64,000 nucleotides of DNA, taken from assembly GCA_049671305.1 (NCBI GenBank), contig JBATUR010000017.1, positions 62,001 through 126,000 on the forward strand. The letters run 5' to 3'. Origin of the DNA: CADCTM01 sp049671305 (lineage in GTDB: Bacteria; Cyanobacteriota; Cyanobacteriia; Cyanobacteriales; Coleofasciculaceae). A program made the position numbers and the translations under genes. The notes under the pieces were generated by a model. That model did no database searches. It saw nothing but the letters and a program-made list of their open reading frames with translations, and was not told the DNA's origin. Positions 37,109 to 45,794 of the stretch are shown one piece after another; position 1 is the first letter of the stretch; each line of letters begins with the position of its first letter.

Positions 37109-39109
37109 ATGGTTAAATTTTTGAAGTTCAACATCTTAACAGCAATGCCAGCATTAATTGCTCTTGGTATGCTGCAATCTCCTAAAATTTTTGCTGCTGA
37201 AGTTACTGCTTTTGAAAATAAGGAAGTAGTCGCTAAAAAACAGTTACCATTGGCAGATTCTGCTTTATCAACAGAATTAAGAGCGCCAACGCAAGTGCCA
37301 TCCAATTTTCCAATTACAACAGAAAGTCTGGAATCAGAGACAATTTCGCTTCCTTCTAACATAAAACCAGTAACTTCAGTTTCTCAACTTACTGATGTTA
37401 ACCCAATACAAACTATTCAGAATCAGGCGCCATTTCCAATCCCAAGCAGCAACACTTCTCTTGAGCAAATAGACAATCCTGAATCAGAAAATACGTCAAT
37501 TACTCCTGGGATGGAGCAAGTAACGTCTGTTTCACAACTTAGCGATGTTAGACCATCTGACTGGGCATTTGAAGCACTGCGCTCACTAGTAGAACGTTAT
37601 GGTTGCATTGCAGGTTATCCTGATGGCACTTTCCGAGGAAATCGTGCAATATCTCGCTTTGAATTTGCTGCTGGTTTGAATGCTTGCATGGATCAGATTT
37701 CCCGGTTAGTCACCACAGCGACTACTGATTTTGTGAGAAAAGAAGACTTAGAAAAGTTACAGAGATTACAACAAGAATTCAGTACTGAGCTAACAACATT
37801 AGGGAATCGCGTTGACACTTTAGAAGCTCGTACAACTAAATTTGAAAGCCAGCAATTTTCCACAACAACCAAACTTAACGGTCAGGTTTGGTTCAACTTA
37901 ACTGGTGCATTTCCAAGCGATGATATCACGGCAGAACGTAGTTTGACAGCACCGGGTAGTGCATTTGCTCCTCCTCGGCGAGATGCCAATAATCAACCTA
38001 CTCGTGTTCAAAGAAAGCAACCTCAAACTACTCTTAGCTACTACACATTTTTAACCTTAACTACCTCGTTCACTGGCAAAGATTCACTGGTAACTCAGTT
38101 AGTTTCTGGTAATGGTAACTCACCAGCTAACCAACTTGTATCTGCTGGTTTTTTCAACTCTTGGGGAACACCTCTCTTAGATCAAACAGGTGTCCCAACA
38201 GCAGGAAGTGTAGCAATTCGTGAATTATTTTATACTTTTCCAGCGACAAGGAATGTTCAAGTTGCTATTGGTCCGCGACTAAATTACTATCGCTATTTTG
38301 ATAGCAATCGCTTTACATTCTTTCCGACTGGTGCATCAAGTTTTAATGCGACAGGCAGTACTTTATTAAACGCAGTTGATCGAGGTTCAGGTGCTGTTGT
38401 AAGTTGGCAGATTTCTAAGCCGCTAAAGTTAACAGTGGGCTATTTAGCTGAAAATACAGAGTTTTTGAATTCAGCAGTGTTTAATACATCAAGTAATCCA
38501 AGTGCTGGTTTATTTAACAGTACAAATACGATTACAGCCGAATTAGGTTATTCTCCAAGTAGTGCCTTGAATCTGCGCTTCATTTATGCACGTACTAGTC
38601 TCAAAGCCTACAACGGATTTATCGGTGGGGCAGTTGGTGAACCACTTCCTTATGGCTATGCTGATGATGGTTTTGGCGGCACAGTTAGAGATTCTGGTGC
38701 AAATGCTTTCGTGTTCAATTTTGATTGGTTAATTGCTAAGAACTTTGGTTTATTTGGGCGATATTCTTATGGACAGCTTGATATTAATCCAGTAAATCCT
38801 GCCCGATCTGGTGGAGATATTAGAGTCCAGTCTTTTCAGGTTGGTTTAGGATTTCCTGATCTTGGTAAAAAAGGTGCACTAGGTGTTATTTCATTTTTGG
38901 TTCCCCATGATTATTTAGAAGGTCGTCGCTTCTTACTGTCAGGAGGTGGTGATGGAGGTACTCAGTACGAACTAGAAGCATCATATTATTATCCAGTGAC
39001 CAATAATATTGCAATAGTTCCGGCATTTTATGCTATCTTTAATGCCAATAACTTTGATAGCAATCCGACAGTATTTGTCGGTAATCTTCGGACTCAATTT
39101 CGATTTTAA
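37109..39109 (+). CDS. SLH-domain OprB-type outer-membrane porin
   Basis: About 666 residues from ATG 37109, which is preceded by TGAGGAT; an earlier in-frame ATG at 37028 would put 27 residues before the signal peptide (LTAMPALIALGMLQSPKIFAAE). A low-complexity linker leads to one S-layer homology domain at ~139-199 (LSDVRPSDWAFEALRSLVE, GYPDGTFRGNRAISRFEFAAGLN). A short coiled coil (~210-250) and an OprB-type beta-barrel ending in ...VGNLRTQFRF follow, with the C-terminal aromatic typical of outer-membrane proteins. It sits between the ABC binding protein and uraD, so it is probably the outer-membrane entry for the same substrate. Confidence 0.88.
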   Translation: MVKFLKFNILTAMPALIALGMLQSPKIFAAEVTAFENKEVVAKKQLPLADSALSTELRAPTQVPSNFPITTESLESETISLPSNIKPVTSVSQLTDVNPIQTIQNQAPFPIPSSNTSLEQIDNPESENTSITPGMEQVTSVSQLSDVRPSDWAFEALRSLVERYGCIAGYPDGTFRGNRAISRFEFAAGLNACMDQISRLVTTATTDFVRKEDLEKLQRLQQEFSTELTTLGNRVDTLEARTTKFESQQFSTTTKLNGQVWFNLTGAFPSDDITAERSLTAPGSAFAPPRRDANNQPTRVQRKQPQTTLSYYTFLTLTTSFTGKDSLVTQLVSGNGNSPANQLVSAGFFNSWGTPLLDQTGVPTAGSVAIRELFYTFPATRNVQVAIGPRLNYYRYFDSNRFTFFPTGASSFNATGSTLLNAVDRGSGAVVSWQISKPLKLTVGYLAENTEFLNSAVFNTSSNPSAGLFNSTNTITAELGYSPSSALNLRFIYARTSLKAYNGFIGGAVGEPLPYGYADDGFGGTVRDSGANAFVFNFDWLIAKNFGLFGRYSYGQLDINPVNPARSGGDIRVQSFQVGLGFPDLGKKGALGVISFLVPHDYLEGRRFLLSGGGDGGTQYELEASYYYPVTNNIAIVPAFYAIFNANNFDSNPTVFVGNLRTQFRF

Positions 39110-39619
39110 ATGGTGCTAATGGCTTATCTCATTTCTGAAATTAATCAAATGAGCCAAATGGCATTTGTTGAAGTGTTTGGAGGAGTGTTTGAACATACTC
39201 CTGAGATTGCTCTTCAAGTTTGGACAAAGCGCCCATTTGTTGACGTGGAAGACTTGCATCGACAAATGGTTGCTATTATTAATGACATGAGTACAGAGAA
39301 GCAACTAAGATTAATTTGTGCTCACCCTGAATTGGGTAGTAAGGTAAAAATGGCAGAAGCATCAATTAATGAACAAGCAGGTGTAGGATTAGATAAAATG
39401 AATGCTGCCGAATACGAAAGTTTTCAAATATTCAATCAGTCTTATAAAGATAAGTTTGGCTTTCCTTTTATAGTTGCAGTTAAGAATCATACTAAAACGA
39501 GCATTTTAGAGTTGTTTGAATCTCGTTTGCAGAATACCCCTGACGTTGAAAAACAACAGGCACTAAATGAAATTGCGGAAATTGGTAAGTTTCGGTTAAT
39601 GAGTTTAGTGGAGGGATAA
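39110..39619 (+). CDS. uraD: OHCU decarboxylase UraD
   Basis: Decarboxylates 2-oxo-4-hydroxy-4-carboxy-5-ureidoimidazoline to S-allantoin, the third step from urate. 169 residues. The catalytic His is H72 in ICAHPELGSK, followed by the conserved acidic/Gln helix and the FGFPFIVAVK strand, all typical of UraD. Its ATG abuts the porin stop (TAA 39107-39109), implying translational coupling; MAYLISE at 39119 is an alternative start. It supplies the step missing from the hpxO-puuE cluster 30 kb away. Confidence 0.93.
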   Translation: MVLMAYLISEINQMSQMAFVEVFGGVFEHTPEIALQVWTKRPFVDVEDLHRQMVAIINDMSTEKQLRLICAHPELGSKVKMAEASINEQAGVGLDKMNAAEYESFQIFNQSYKDKFGFPFIVAVKNHTKTSILELFESRLQNTPDVEKQQALNEIAEIGKFRLMSLVEG

Positions 39620-39864
39620 TAGCAATCAAGAAACTTGTTTATTTATAGGCAATAATACATATTGTAATATAAAAAATTAAAGTATTATTAACAATAATTT
39701 CTTCAAAAGTCTGCACTTTAAGAGATTTTCTCATGATCAAAATTGAATCACAAAAAGTGCTTGACCAGAAGAAACTATTTGTCCTTGAGTGCATAAAACT
39801 TCAATCACTGTCCTATTGTAGAGAGGTTTCTATGATTCATCCCAAGATTATGCAAAGCCCAATA

Positions 39865-40431
39865 TTAAACTTTCTTGAGCATTTTTAGAATATCATCACA
39901 AGTTTCTTTTGGTGTTTTGTTTTTTGTATATGCCGTAAACTTTGCCAGCTTATAGTTTGAGTGATGTCTGACGAAATGCTCATTAATATTTGCCTTACCA
40001 TCTGGCACATATTCATTCCGTTTATTTAAAATCTCCACTGACTCATCCAAATCAGGCGATGGAAGTAGCAGAATAACATTAGGATACGGTAATAAGGTTC
40101 GCTCAACTCTTTCAAATAAAACTGCCTCCTCATACACAGAATGCCCCGCACCAAAATCGATTACACATTGCTGATATTCAGATAGCAATTTTTCAACAGC
40201 ATAAGCTTCAAATGGTTTCCAATATTGATAAATACTCCAAAATCCTTCGGTTTCTCGTTTATGCTTGGCTATTTCCTCGTCATAGCCTATTTCTTTATAA
40301 TAATCCCACCGTCGCTCATCCATTGAGCATTGGGGCAAACTAAGTTTGTTAGCTAGAAGTGCTCCAATAGTTGATTTACCAGCACCAATTGGACCAATAA
40401 GAATGATATCTGATTTCATAACATTATTCAT
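39865..40431 (-). CDS. P-loop kinase, shikimate-kinase-like
   Basis: A 188-residue nucleotide-binding protein. The P-loop ILIGPIGAGKSTIGALLA at residues ~9-26 is of the shikimate kinase/AAA_17 class. The rest (FDAGH-like VIDFGAGHSVY, RNEYVPDG) differs from AroK and lacks its shikimate-binding residues as I know them. So it is a P-loop kinase of unknown substrate. Starts at MNNVM or MKSD (40419) are both possible. Divergent from birA. Confidence 0.65.
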   Translation of the reverse strand: MNNVMKSDIILIGPIGAGKSTIGALLANKLSLPQCSMDERRWDYYKEIGYDEEIAKHKRETEGFWSIYQYWKPFEAYAVEKLLSEYQQCVIDFGAGHSVYEEAVLFERVERTLLPYPNVILLLPSPDLDESVEILNKRNEYVPDGKANINEHFVRHHSNYKLAKFTAYTKNKTPKETCDDILKMLKKV

Positions 40432-40509
40432 TTTTTGATTACTTTTACAAAAGTTACTAAATCCTATCTACATAGACTAAAATTTTATTTGATCCGCACA
40501 AAAACCTCT

Positions 40510-41259
40510 ATGTCTGTACCTAAACTACCTCAATGGTTGCACTGCTTAAAAACTTGCCCTAGTACTAATACTTGGGCGATCGCAAATTCTGCTACTTTAA
40601 ATCATGGCGATGTCGTTTTCACTCAAAATCAAACCGCAGGTAGAGGACAACATGGACGTATTTGGCATTCTCCAAAAGGTGTTTTAACTACTAGTATTGT
40701 TATCAATGATATCCCTACTTTAGAGTTAACAACACTTAGTTTAGTTGCTGGATTAGCCGTCATTTATGCTGTTGAAGATTTGCTGCCTGATTTGCCAAAA
40801 CTGCAAATAAAATGGCCCAATGATGTATTATTAAACAAACAAAAACTTGCAGGTATTTTATGCGAGTGTAGTACAAATGGGGCAACTAGTCGAATCGTCG
40901 TCGGAATTGGGCTTAATGTTAATGTAAATTTCGACCAATCTGGCTTAAATGCAATTAGTTTACATCAAATATCATCAACAATACCTGATAATTTACAGTT
41001 ACTAGAACGCCTGCGTTACTACTTACTACAAACCGCAAGCTTATTACGCTTAAAACATATCGGAGTATCGGCATTTCTCCCTGAACTTTGCACTCGCGAT
41101 GCTTTAATTAATCAATCTATTATTGTTGATTTGGGTAAAGAAAGAATTGTAGGACTTGCTGCCGGAATCAGTGATCGCGGTTACTTACTACTAAAATTAC
41201 CAGGTGGCGAAATGCGCGAAATTATTTCGGGTCATATTTTGTTTTCAGGGATTGCATAA
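40510..41259 (+). CDS. birA: biotin--[acetyl-CoA-carboxylase] ligase BirA (class I)
   Basis: Makes biotinyl-AMP and attaches biotin to the carboxyl carrier protein. 249 residues from ATG 40510. The biotinyl-AMP loop is TAGRGQHGRIWHSPKG, followed by KWPNDVLLNKQKLAGIL and VVGIGLNVN. It lacks the N-terminal repressor HTH, so it is a ligase only. A reading from 40435 would add 25 basic residues without family support. It is 4 kb upstream of bioA-bioB, with unrelated genes between. Confidence 0.93.
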   Translation: MSVPKLPQWLHCLKTCPSTNTWAIANSATLNHGDVVFTQNQTAGRGQHGRIWHSPKGVLTTSIVINDIPTLELTTLSLVAGLAVIYAVEDLLPDLPKLQIKWPNDVLLNKQKLAGILCECSTNGATSRIVVGIGLNVNVNFDQSGLNAISLHQISSTIPDNLQLLERLRYYLLQTASLLRLKHIGVSAFLPELCTRDALINQSIIVDLGKERIVGLAAGISDRGYLLLKLPGGEMREIISGHILFSGIA

Positions 41260-41480
41260 TGAGGAATTTGTTGATATTAGAGATCAGATAGTCAGTAATC
41301 ACCAAAAAGCCAGTCCTTTAGCGAATCACCCGCTACAACAAACTCTGCTTGATCTGGCTCTTAGTAGCTGGAGAGAGCAAGCCTTCAATTTGGGGTTCGC
41401 AATCGCTACACTCAAGGAATTATATAAACTCTCACTAGTTTGTTATGGGATTTGAAAATAAACATCACTCGATAGATTGA

Positions 41481-42176
41481 ATGAGGAAAGCTGACCGTCT
41501 TTTCCAATTAGTGAATCTGATTAGATCTCACCAACCCATTACAGCAGAGCAGCTAGCTGAACGGATTGGTGTTTCCGTACGCACAATTTATCGATATATC
41601 GACGATATTTCGGTTAGTGGCATTCCAGTCTATGGTGAGTCTGGCATTGGGTACGTGATGGATAAAGATTTTGAGTTGCCTCCTCTCACCTTAAATCAGG
41701 ACGAACTTGCAGCCTTGATGCTGGGCGTAGAGATGCTGTCGAGAGCGACTGGGGACGACTTAGCGGCGGCGGCAAAAACGCTTTTGAGTAAAATTGGAGC
41801 CGTCTTACCACCAAGAAGTTTTGATCCGACTCACACACCCGTTCGAGCGCTAGGTGAGAGTTTGAATGACCAAAGTTTAAAATATTGGAACGACCTTTAT
41901 CGAGCAATTCAACAAAAACAAGCGATCAGGATTGTGTATTTGAGCCTAAGTGAGCAACTGTCTCAGAGAGTTATTTTCCCGTTGGGGTTGTTTTACTGGG
42001 GCGGCAAATGGACTGTTGGTACATGGTGCCAGCTCAGAAATTCATACAGAGATTTTCGTGTAGATCGAATCAAATCTCTCGATTTTGCTTCAGATTTTGA
42101 GTCTTCAGAAGAGATCACTCTTGAAGCATACACAACTTTCCAGCTCGCAAGAATAAAATTATCTGGTTTCAACTGA
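41481..42176 (+). CDS. YafY-type HTH/WYL transcriptional regulator
   Basis: 231 residues. The N-terminal winged HTH (MRKADRLFQLVNLIRSHQPITAEQLAERIGVSVRTIYRYID) is DeoR-like. The C-terminal WYL ligand domain (~135-215, FPLGLFYWGGKWTVGTWCQLRNSYRDFRVDRI) is typical. It is followed at 70 bp by the Rieske oxygenase on the same strand, so it may regulate that gene. No operator was recognised. Confidence 0.9.
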   Translation: MRKADRLFQLVNLIRSHQPITAEQLAERIGVSVRTIYRYIDDISVSGIPVYGESGIGYVMDKDFELPPLTLNQDELAALMLGVEMLSRATGDDLAAAAKTLLSKIGAVLPPRSFDPTHTPVRALGESLNDQSLKYWNDLYRAIQQKQAIRIVYLSLSEQLSQRVIFPLGLFYWGGKWTVGTWCQLRNSYRDFRVDRIKSLDFASDFESSEEITLEAYTTFQLARIKLSGFN

Positions 42177-42246
42177 CATAACGCTGTCAGGAGCGGTGTT
42201 TTATGGTGAGTAATGCTCAAGGATTATTCAAGGAGTCTACTCCGCC

Positions 42247-43215
42247 ATGTTTGAAATGTTTCCTAACTTTTGGACTCCGGTATTACCCATTGCTGAAATT
42301 GGAACTAATCCCATTGCAGTTGAATTAGCTGGGGAATCGCTAGTATTGTTTTGTGATTCAGCAGGTCGGTTTGCCGTATTACTTGATCGCTGTCCTCATC
42401 GCGGTGTTCCTCTCTCACGAGGGCAAGTCACAGAAGACGGTTACCTGGAATGTCCCTATCATGGCTGGCAGTTTGCCATTGATGGCGCTTGTACCCGTGT
42501 TCCTTTCAATTCGCTTAATCCCACTCAATCAAAACTATCAGTAGTGAGTTTCCCCACAAGGGTGATTGCGGGTATGTTGTGGATCTTTACGGGAACCGAA
42601 AACGTGCCAGATCTACAGTTACCGTCGAGCTTATTGGAAGCAGATGATCGCTATGTCATTCACCATGAGATTTGGAATGCTCATTGGACAAGAGCGATCG
42701 ATATTTCGTTAGATTATCTGCATATTCCTGTTGTTCATCGGAATTCATTTGGGGCTGAGTTAAATGACGTAGCACACAAAAATGCGATCGCACAAATCAG
42801 CATTACTTCAACGGCAGATGGAATGACTGTAACTAATCAACTTAATACCTTACCTTCTGGGATTGAAATTGACTGGCATCAACCTAATAATGTAGTTCTG
42901 AATCTAGACGGAATGCCTCTGCTTCCCCATTTCTTTGCCATACCGATTAATGACCAACAAATGCGGTTTATGCAGGTAATTTTGCCTAACCCTGGGATTG
43001 ATCGAAGTAACTTTAACTTTGATCAGTTTTTTGCTGCATCTCTCGATGATCGCACCATGATTGAGTCTCAAATAGGTGAAGTCCCCCGCACAACTGAGGG
43101 ATGCCATGTTCCCACAGATGAACCATCATTGCGATTTCGTCGTTGGTACTACCGTACCGTGAAGAATAGAGACGATTCAAGAGTACGAGTGTTAATTGAT
43201 CAGCTTTACCCTTAA
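42247..43215 (+). CDS. Rieske-type mononuclear non-heme iron oxygenase
   Basis: 322 residues. The Rieske 2Fe-2S ligands CPHRG and CPYHGWQF lie at ~residues 47-80. The catalytic domain has mononuclear iron ligands in DYLHIPVVHRNSFG. The architecture is that of ring-hydroxylating oxygenase alpha subunits and related demethylases (PaO/VanA-like). There is no reductase gene nearby, so electrons would come from cellular ferredoxin. Substrate unknown. Convergent with the VOC gene; a GC stem CGCGGCT (43225-43231)/AGCCGCG (43258-43264) between them may act as a terminator. Confidence 0.88.
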   Translation: MFEMFPNFWTPVLPIAEIGTNPIAVELAGESLVLFCDSAGRFAVLLDRCPHRGVPLSRGQVTEDGYLECPYHGWQFAIDGACTRVPFNSLNPTQSKLSVVSFPTRVIAGMLWIFTGTENVPDLQLPSSLLEADDRYVIHHEIWNAHWTRAIDISLDYLHIPVVHRNSFGAELNDVAHKNAIAQISITSTADGMTVTNQLNTLPSGIEIDWHQPNNVVLNLDGMPLLPHFFAIPINDQQMRFMQVILPNPGIDRSNFNFDQFFAASLDDRTMIESQIGEVPRTTEGCHVPTDEPSLRFRRWYYRTVKNRDDSRVRVLIDQLYP

Positions 43216-43267
43216 GGAATTACTCGCGGCTGGAGTGGCAAGGCATTGGTTTCTAACAGCCGCGCCC

Positions 43268-43663
43268 TTACACACTCCACTCAGCATTCTGCAAAACGAC
43301 TCGATAGCCATCGGGGTCTTCAAAAGTGACTCCCGCTTCATCCCAGTAAGGATTGTAGGATTTTATCGGCTCAAATCCGCTTGCTTTCATTCGCTCAACC
43401 ACCTGCTGCCATTCCAGTTGATTTGGCAGGTAAAAGACAATCAAATTATCTTGAGTTGGCGCCAAACCAGCCGTATGTCCCGGTTGATGGGTAAATTCAA
43501 AATGGTAGCTTTCTCCTGGTATCCCAACCATCACACCGTCAAACCCTGCATGGTTTTCAAAATAGTCAAGAATTTGTAGCCCTAAACCCTTTGTGTAGAA
43601 GTGCACCACTTGAGCGAGGCGATCTGTTGGACGAGCAACCCGCAAAGTCTTGCCTTGCAGCAT
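43268..43663 (-). CDS. VOC-family (glyoxalase/dioxygenase superfamily) protein
   Basis: A 131-residue VOC-fold protein: RVARPTDRLAQVVHFYTKGLGL at the N-terminus and VTFEDPDGYRVVLQNAEW at the C-terminus, the two beta-alpha-beta-beta-beta halves. The metal-ligand positions seen are H in VHFY and E in HFEF. Start chosen at MLQGKTLRVA (43663). It follows the SDR gene with about 25 bp between them, so it is likely cotranscribed. Substrate unknown. Confidence 0.8.
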   Translation of the reverse strand: MLQGKTLRVARPTDRLAQVVHFYTKGLGLQILDYFENHAGFDGVMVGIPGESYHFEFTHQPGHTAGLAPTQDNLIVFYLPNQLEWQQVVERMKASGFEPIKSYNPYWDEAGVTFEDPDGYRVVLQNAEWSV

Positions 43664-43687
43664 AGAAACTACCTCCAAATTTATGTT

Positions 43688-44410
43688 TTATGCATAGCGA
43701 TCAGGCATTGCTGGAATATCAATTTCTTTGACACAAGAAACACGCGACAATTGACGCAAACACCGCAATAAAAGCACCAAATCTTGCATCGGAATTTGTG
43801 TACTGTTATAAGTTTCAATTGCTGCCTCTGCACCTGTTTCATAAGCAATTTCAGCCGCAATATTTCCAGGGTTCAGAGAAGTTACTGGTATGCGATGTTC
43901 TCGTAAACATTCGCGTAAGGCATGAACCACACCCCGCAGCCCAAATTTAGATGCTGTATTGGCAACTTCAGGCGCACCAGAGTTATCTAATCCTGAAAGG
44001 GAACTCATATAAACAATACGAGGGTTGGATGAAAGCTTGAGATTTGGCAGTAAGCGATGGGTGCAGAGAATTGCTGAGGTGAGATTTATTTGAATAATTT
44101 GCTCCATTTCTTCTGCTGTTGATTGCTCAAAAGAATAGGTTGATTCAAAGGCATTTTTCTCCCAAATTCCTGCATTATAAAAGAGGAAATCAACAGCGCG
44201 ATCTCCAATTATTTCCCCTACTTTCACTGCCGCAGTCTGTGGAACAGATAAATCTGCCTCAATCCAAATTCTAGATATACTATCAGATCGGTCAAGACTA
44301 GGAGGGCGTGTTCTTGAAACTAGAAATACTGTATCACCTGGATCAGGTAAACCAATGCTGAAGCCTAAGCCAACTCCTCGACTGCCTCCAAAAATTACAA
44401 TATTTGCCAT
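43688..44410 (-). CDS. short-chain dehydrogenase/reductase with altered active site
   Basis: A 240-residue Rossmann-fold SDR. Cofactor loop GGSRGVGLG, the NAG motif (FYNAGIW), and Ser in YMSSLSG are visible. The catalytic YxxxK reads NTASK, so Asn stands in place of Tyr while Lys is kept. Loss of the Tyr suggests a non-enzymatic or altered function. It is divergent from bioA (87 bp) and upstream of the VOC gene. Confidence 0.8.
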   Translation of the reverse strand: MANIVIFGGSRGVGLGFSIGLPDPGDTVFLVSRTRPPSLDRSDSISRIWIEADLSVPQTAAVKVGEIIGDRAVDFLFYNAGIWEKNAFESTYSFEQSTAEEMEQIIQINLTSAILCTHRLLPNLKLSSNPRIVYMSSLSGLDNSGAPEVANTASKFGLRGVVHALRECLREHRIPVTSLNPGNIAAEIAYETGAEAAIETYNSTQIPMQDLVLLLRCLRQLSRVSCVKEIDIPAMPDRYA

Positions 44411-44497
44411 TGCTATACCAATTTAAAATTTAAGTGTCTATAAATTTTAAAGCGTTGCATAATAAAAAATGCTCTCCAGCCCCAACCATTCCTGATC

Positions 44498-45778
44498 ATG
44501 AATGATTCCCCAATTTGGCGCCCTTTCACCCAAATGAAAACTGCACCGCATCCCCCAAAAGTGGTAAAAGGAGACGGAATTTGGCTGGAATTAGCAGATG
44601 GACGACGCATCATGGACTGCATTTCTAGTTGGTGGGTGACAATTCATGGACACGCTCACCCAGTACTCGCCCAGGCGCTTTATGAGCAGGCAATTAAACT
44701 AGAACAAGTCATCTTTGCCAACTTTACCCACGACCCGGCTGAACAACTGGTGCAAAAGCTACTAACTCATCTGCCCCCCTCACTGAAGCGTGTCTTTTTT
44801 TCCGATAACGGTTCAACTGCCGTAGAAGTGGCGCTGAAGATGGCTTATCAATATTGGCAAAATCAGGGGGAAAGCAAACGCACACGCTTTATCGGCTTCG
44901 ACGGAGGCTACCACGGCGATACTATCGGTGCAATGTCTCTCGGACAAAGTTCAACTTGGTGGCAAGCCTTCCAACCGTTGCTATTTGAAACTGATATTGT
45001 GCCCTTTCCAGCTACCTTTGACGGCGATGCACAAATTGCCGAAAAAGAAGCCGAAACTCTTGACAAAATCAAGTTTTTACTATCAAAAGAACATCATGCC
45101 GGAATTGTTATTGAACCGCTAGTGCAAGGCGCGGCGGGGATGCGGATCTGTCGCCCTCAATTTCTGCAAGCTTTGTCGCAGCTTGCCCGTGAGTTTGGCG
45201 TACTACTAATTTATGATGAAGTGATGACCGGTTTTGGTCGTACTGGTGAGTTATTTGCCTGTTTGAAGTCTGCCACCTCACCGGATATTTTGTGCCTTTC
45301 TAAAGGGCTTTCTGGCGGTTGTTTGCCCTTGGCTGTCACCGTGGCGACAGAAGCGATTTATCAGGCATTTTATAGTGATGATGCCACAAAAGCCTTCTAT
45401 CACGGTCATTCTTACACAGGTAATCCTTTAGCTTGTGCAACTGGTTTCACCTCACTAAGGCTTTTAGAAGAAAATCCTCAAACATTTTCAGGTATGGAGG
45501 CGCTGCATCGTACTTATTTAGAGCAATACTTGCATGGACATCCGAAACTTGAGAAAATTCGTACTTGTGGCACAATTGCCGCGATGGATGTAATCACAAA
45601 TGAAAGTGATGGTTATTTTAATGCGATCGCACCGCGACTGAAAAGCCAATTTCTGGAAGCTGGTTTCCTGCTGCGTCCTTTAGGTAATACTATTTATCTA
45701 ATGCCGCCTTATTGCATTACAAGTGATGAACTAGAATCAATTTATCAAGTAATTTACTCAGTTCTTGATACTCTTTAA
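44498..45778 (+). CDS. bioA: adenosylmethionine-8-amino-7-oxononanoate aminotransferase BioA
   Basis: PLP aminotransferase making 7,8-diaminopelargonate for biotin. 426 residues: WRPFTQMK start, DCISSWWVTIHGHAHP, FFSDNGSTAVEVALKMAYQYW, IYDEVMTGFGRTG and the PLP lysine in CLSKGLSGGCLPL. The WRPFTQM and SSWW segments separate BioA from other class III aminotransferases. bioB follows after 16 bp, so they form an operon. Confidence 0.96.
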   Translation: MNDSPIWRPFTQMKTAPHPPKVVKGDGIWLELADGRRIMDCISSWWVTIHGHAHPVLAQALYEQAIKLEQVIFANFTHDPAEQLVQKLLTHLPPSLKRVFFSDNGSTAVEVALKMAYQYWQNQGESKRTRFIGFDGGYHGDTIGAMSLGQSSTWWQAFQPLLFETDIVPFPATFDGDAQIAEKEAETLDKIKFLLSKEHHAGIVIEPLVQGAAGMRICRPQFLQALSQLAREFGVLLIYDEVMTGFGRTGELFACLKSATSPDILCLSKGLSGGCLPLAVTVATEAIYQAFYSDDATKAFYHGHSYTGNPLACATGFTSLRLLEENPQTFSGMEALHRTYLEQYLHGHPKLEKIRTCGTIAAMDVITNESDGYFNAIAPRLKSQFLEAGFLLRPLGNTIYLMPPYCITSDELESIYQVIYSVLDTL

Positions 45779-45794
45779 AAGGTTATAAATTTTT

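Noticed and set aside
41204..41455. An 83-codon plus-strand frame overlapping the birA end
   Set aside because: It begins inside birA in another frame and has no protein-like signature or ribosome site.
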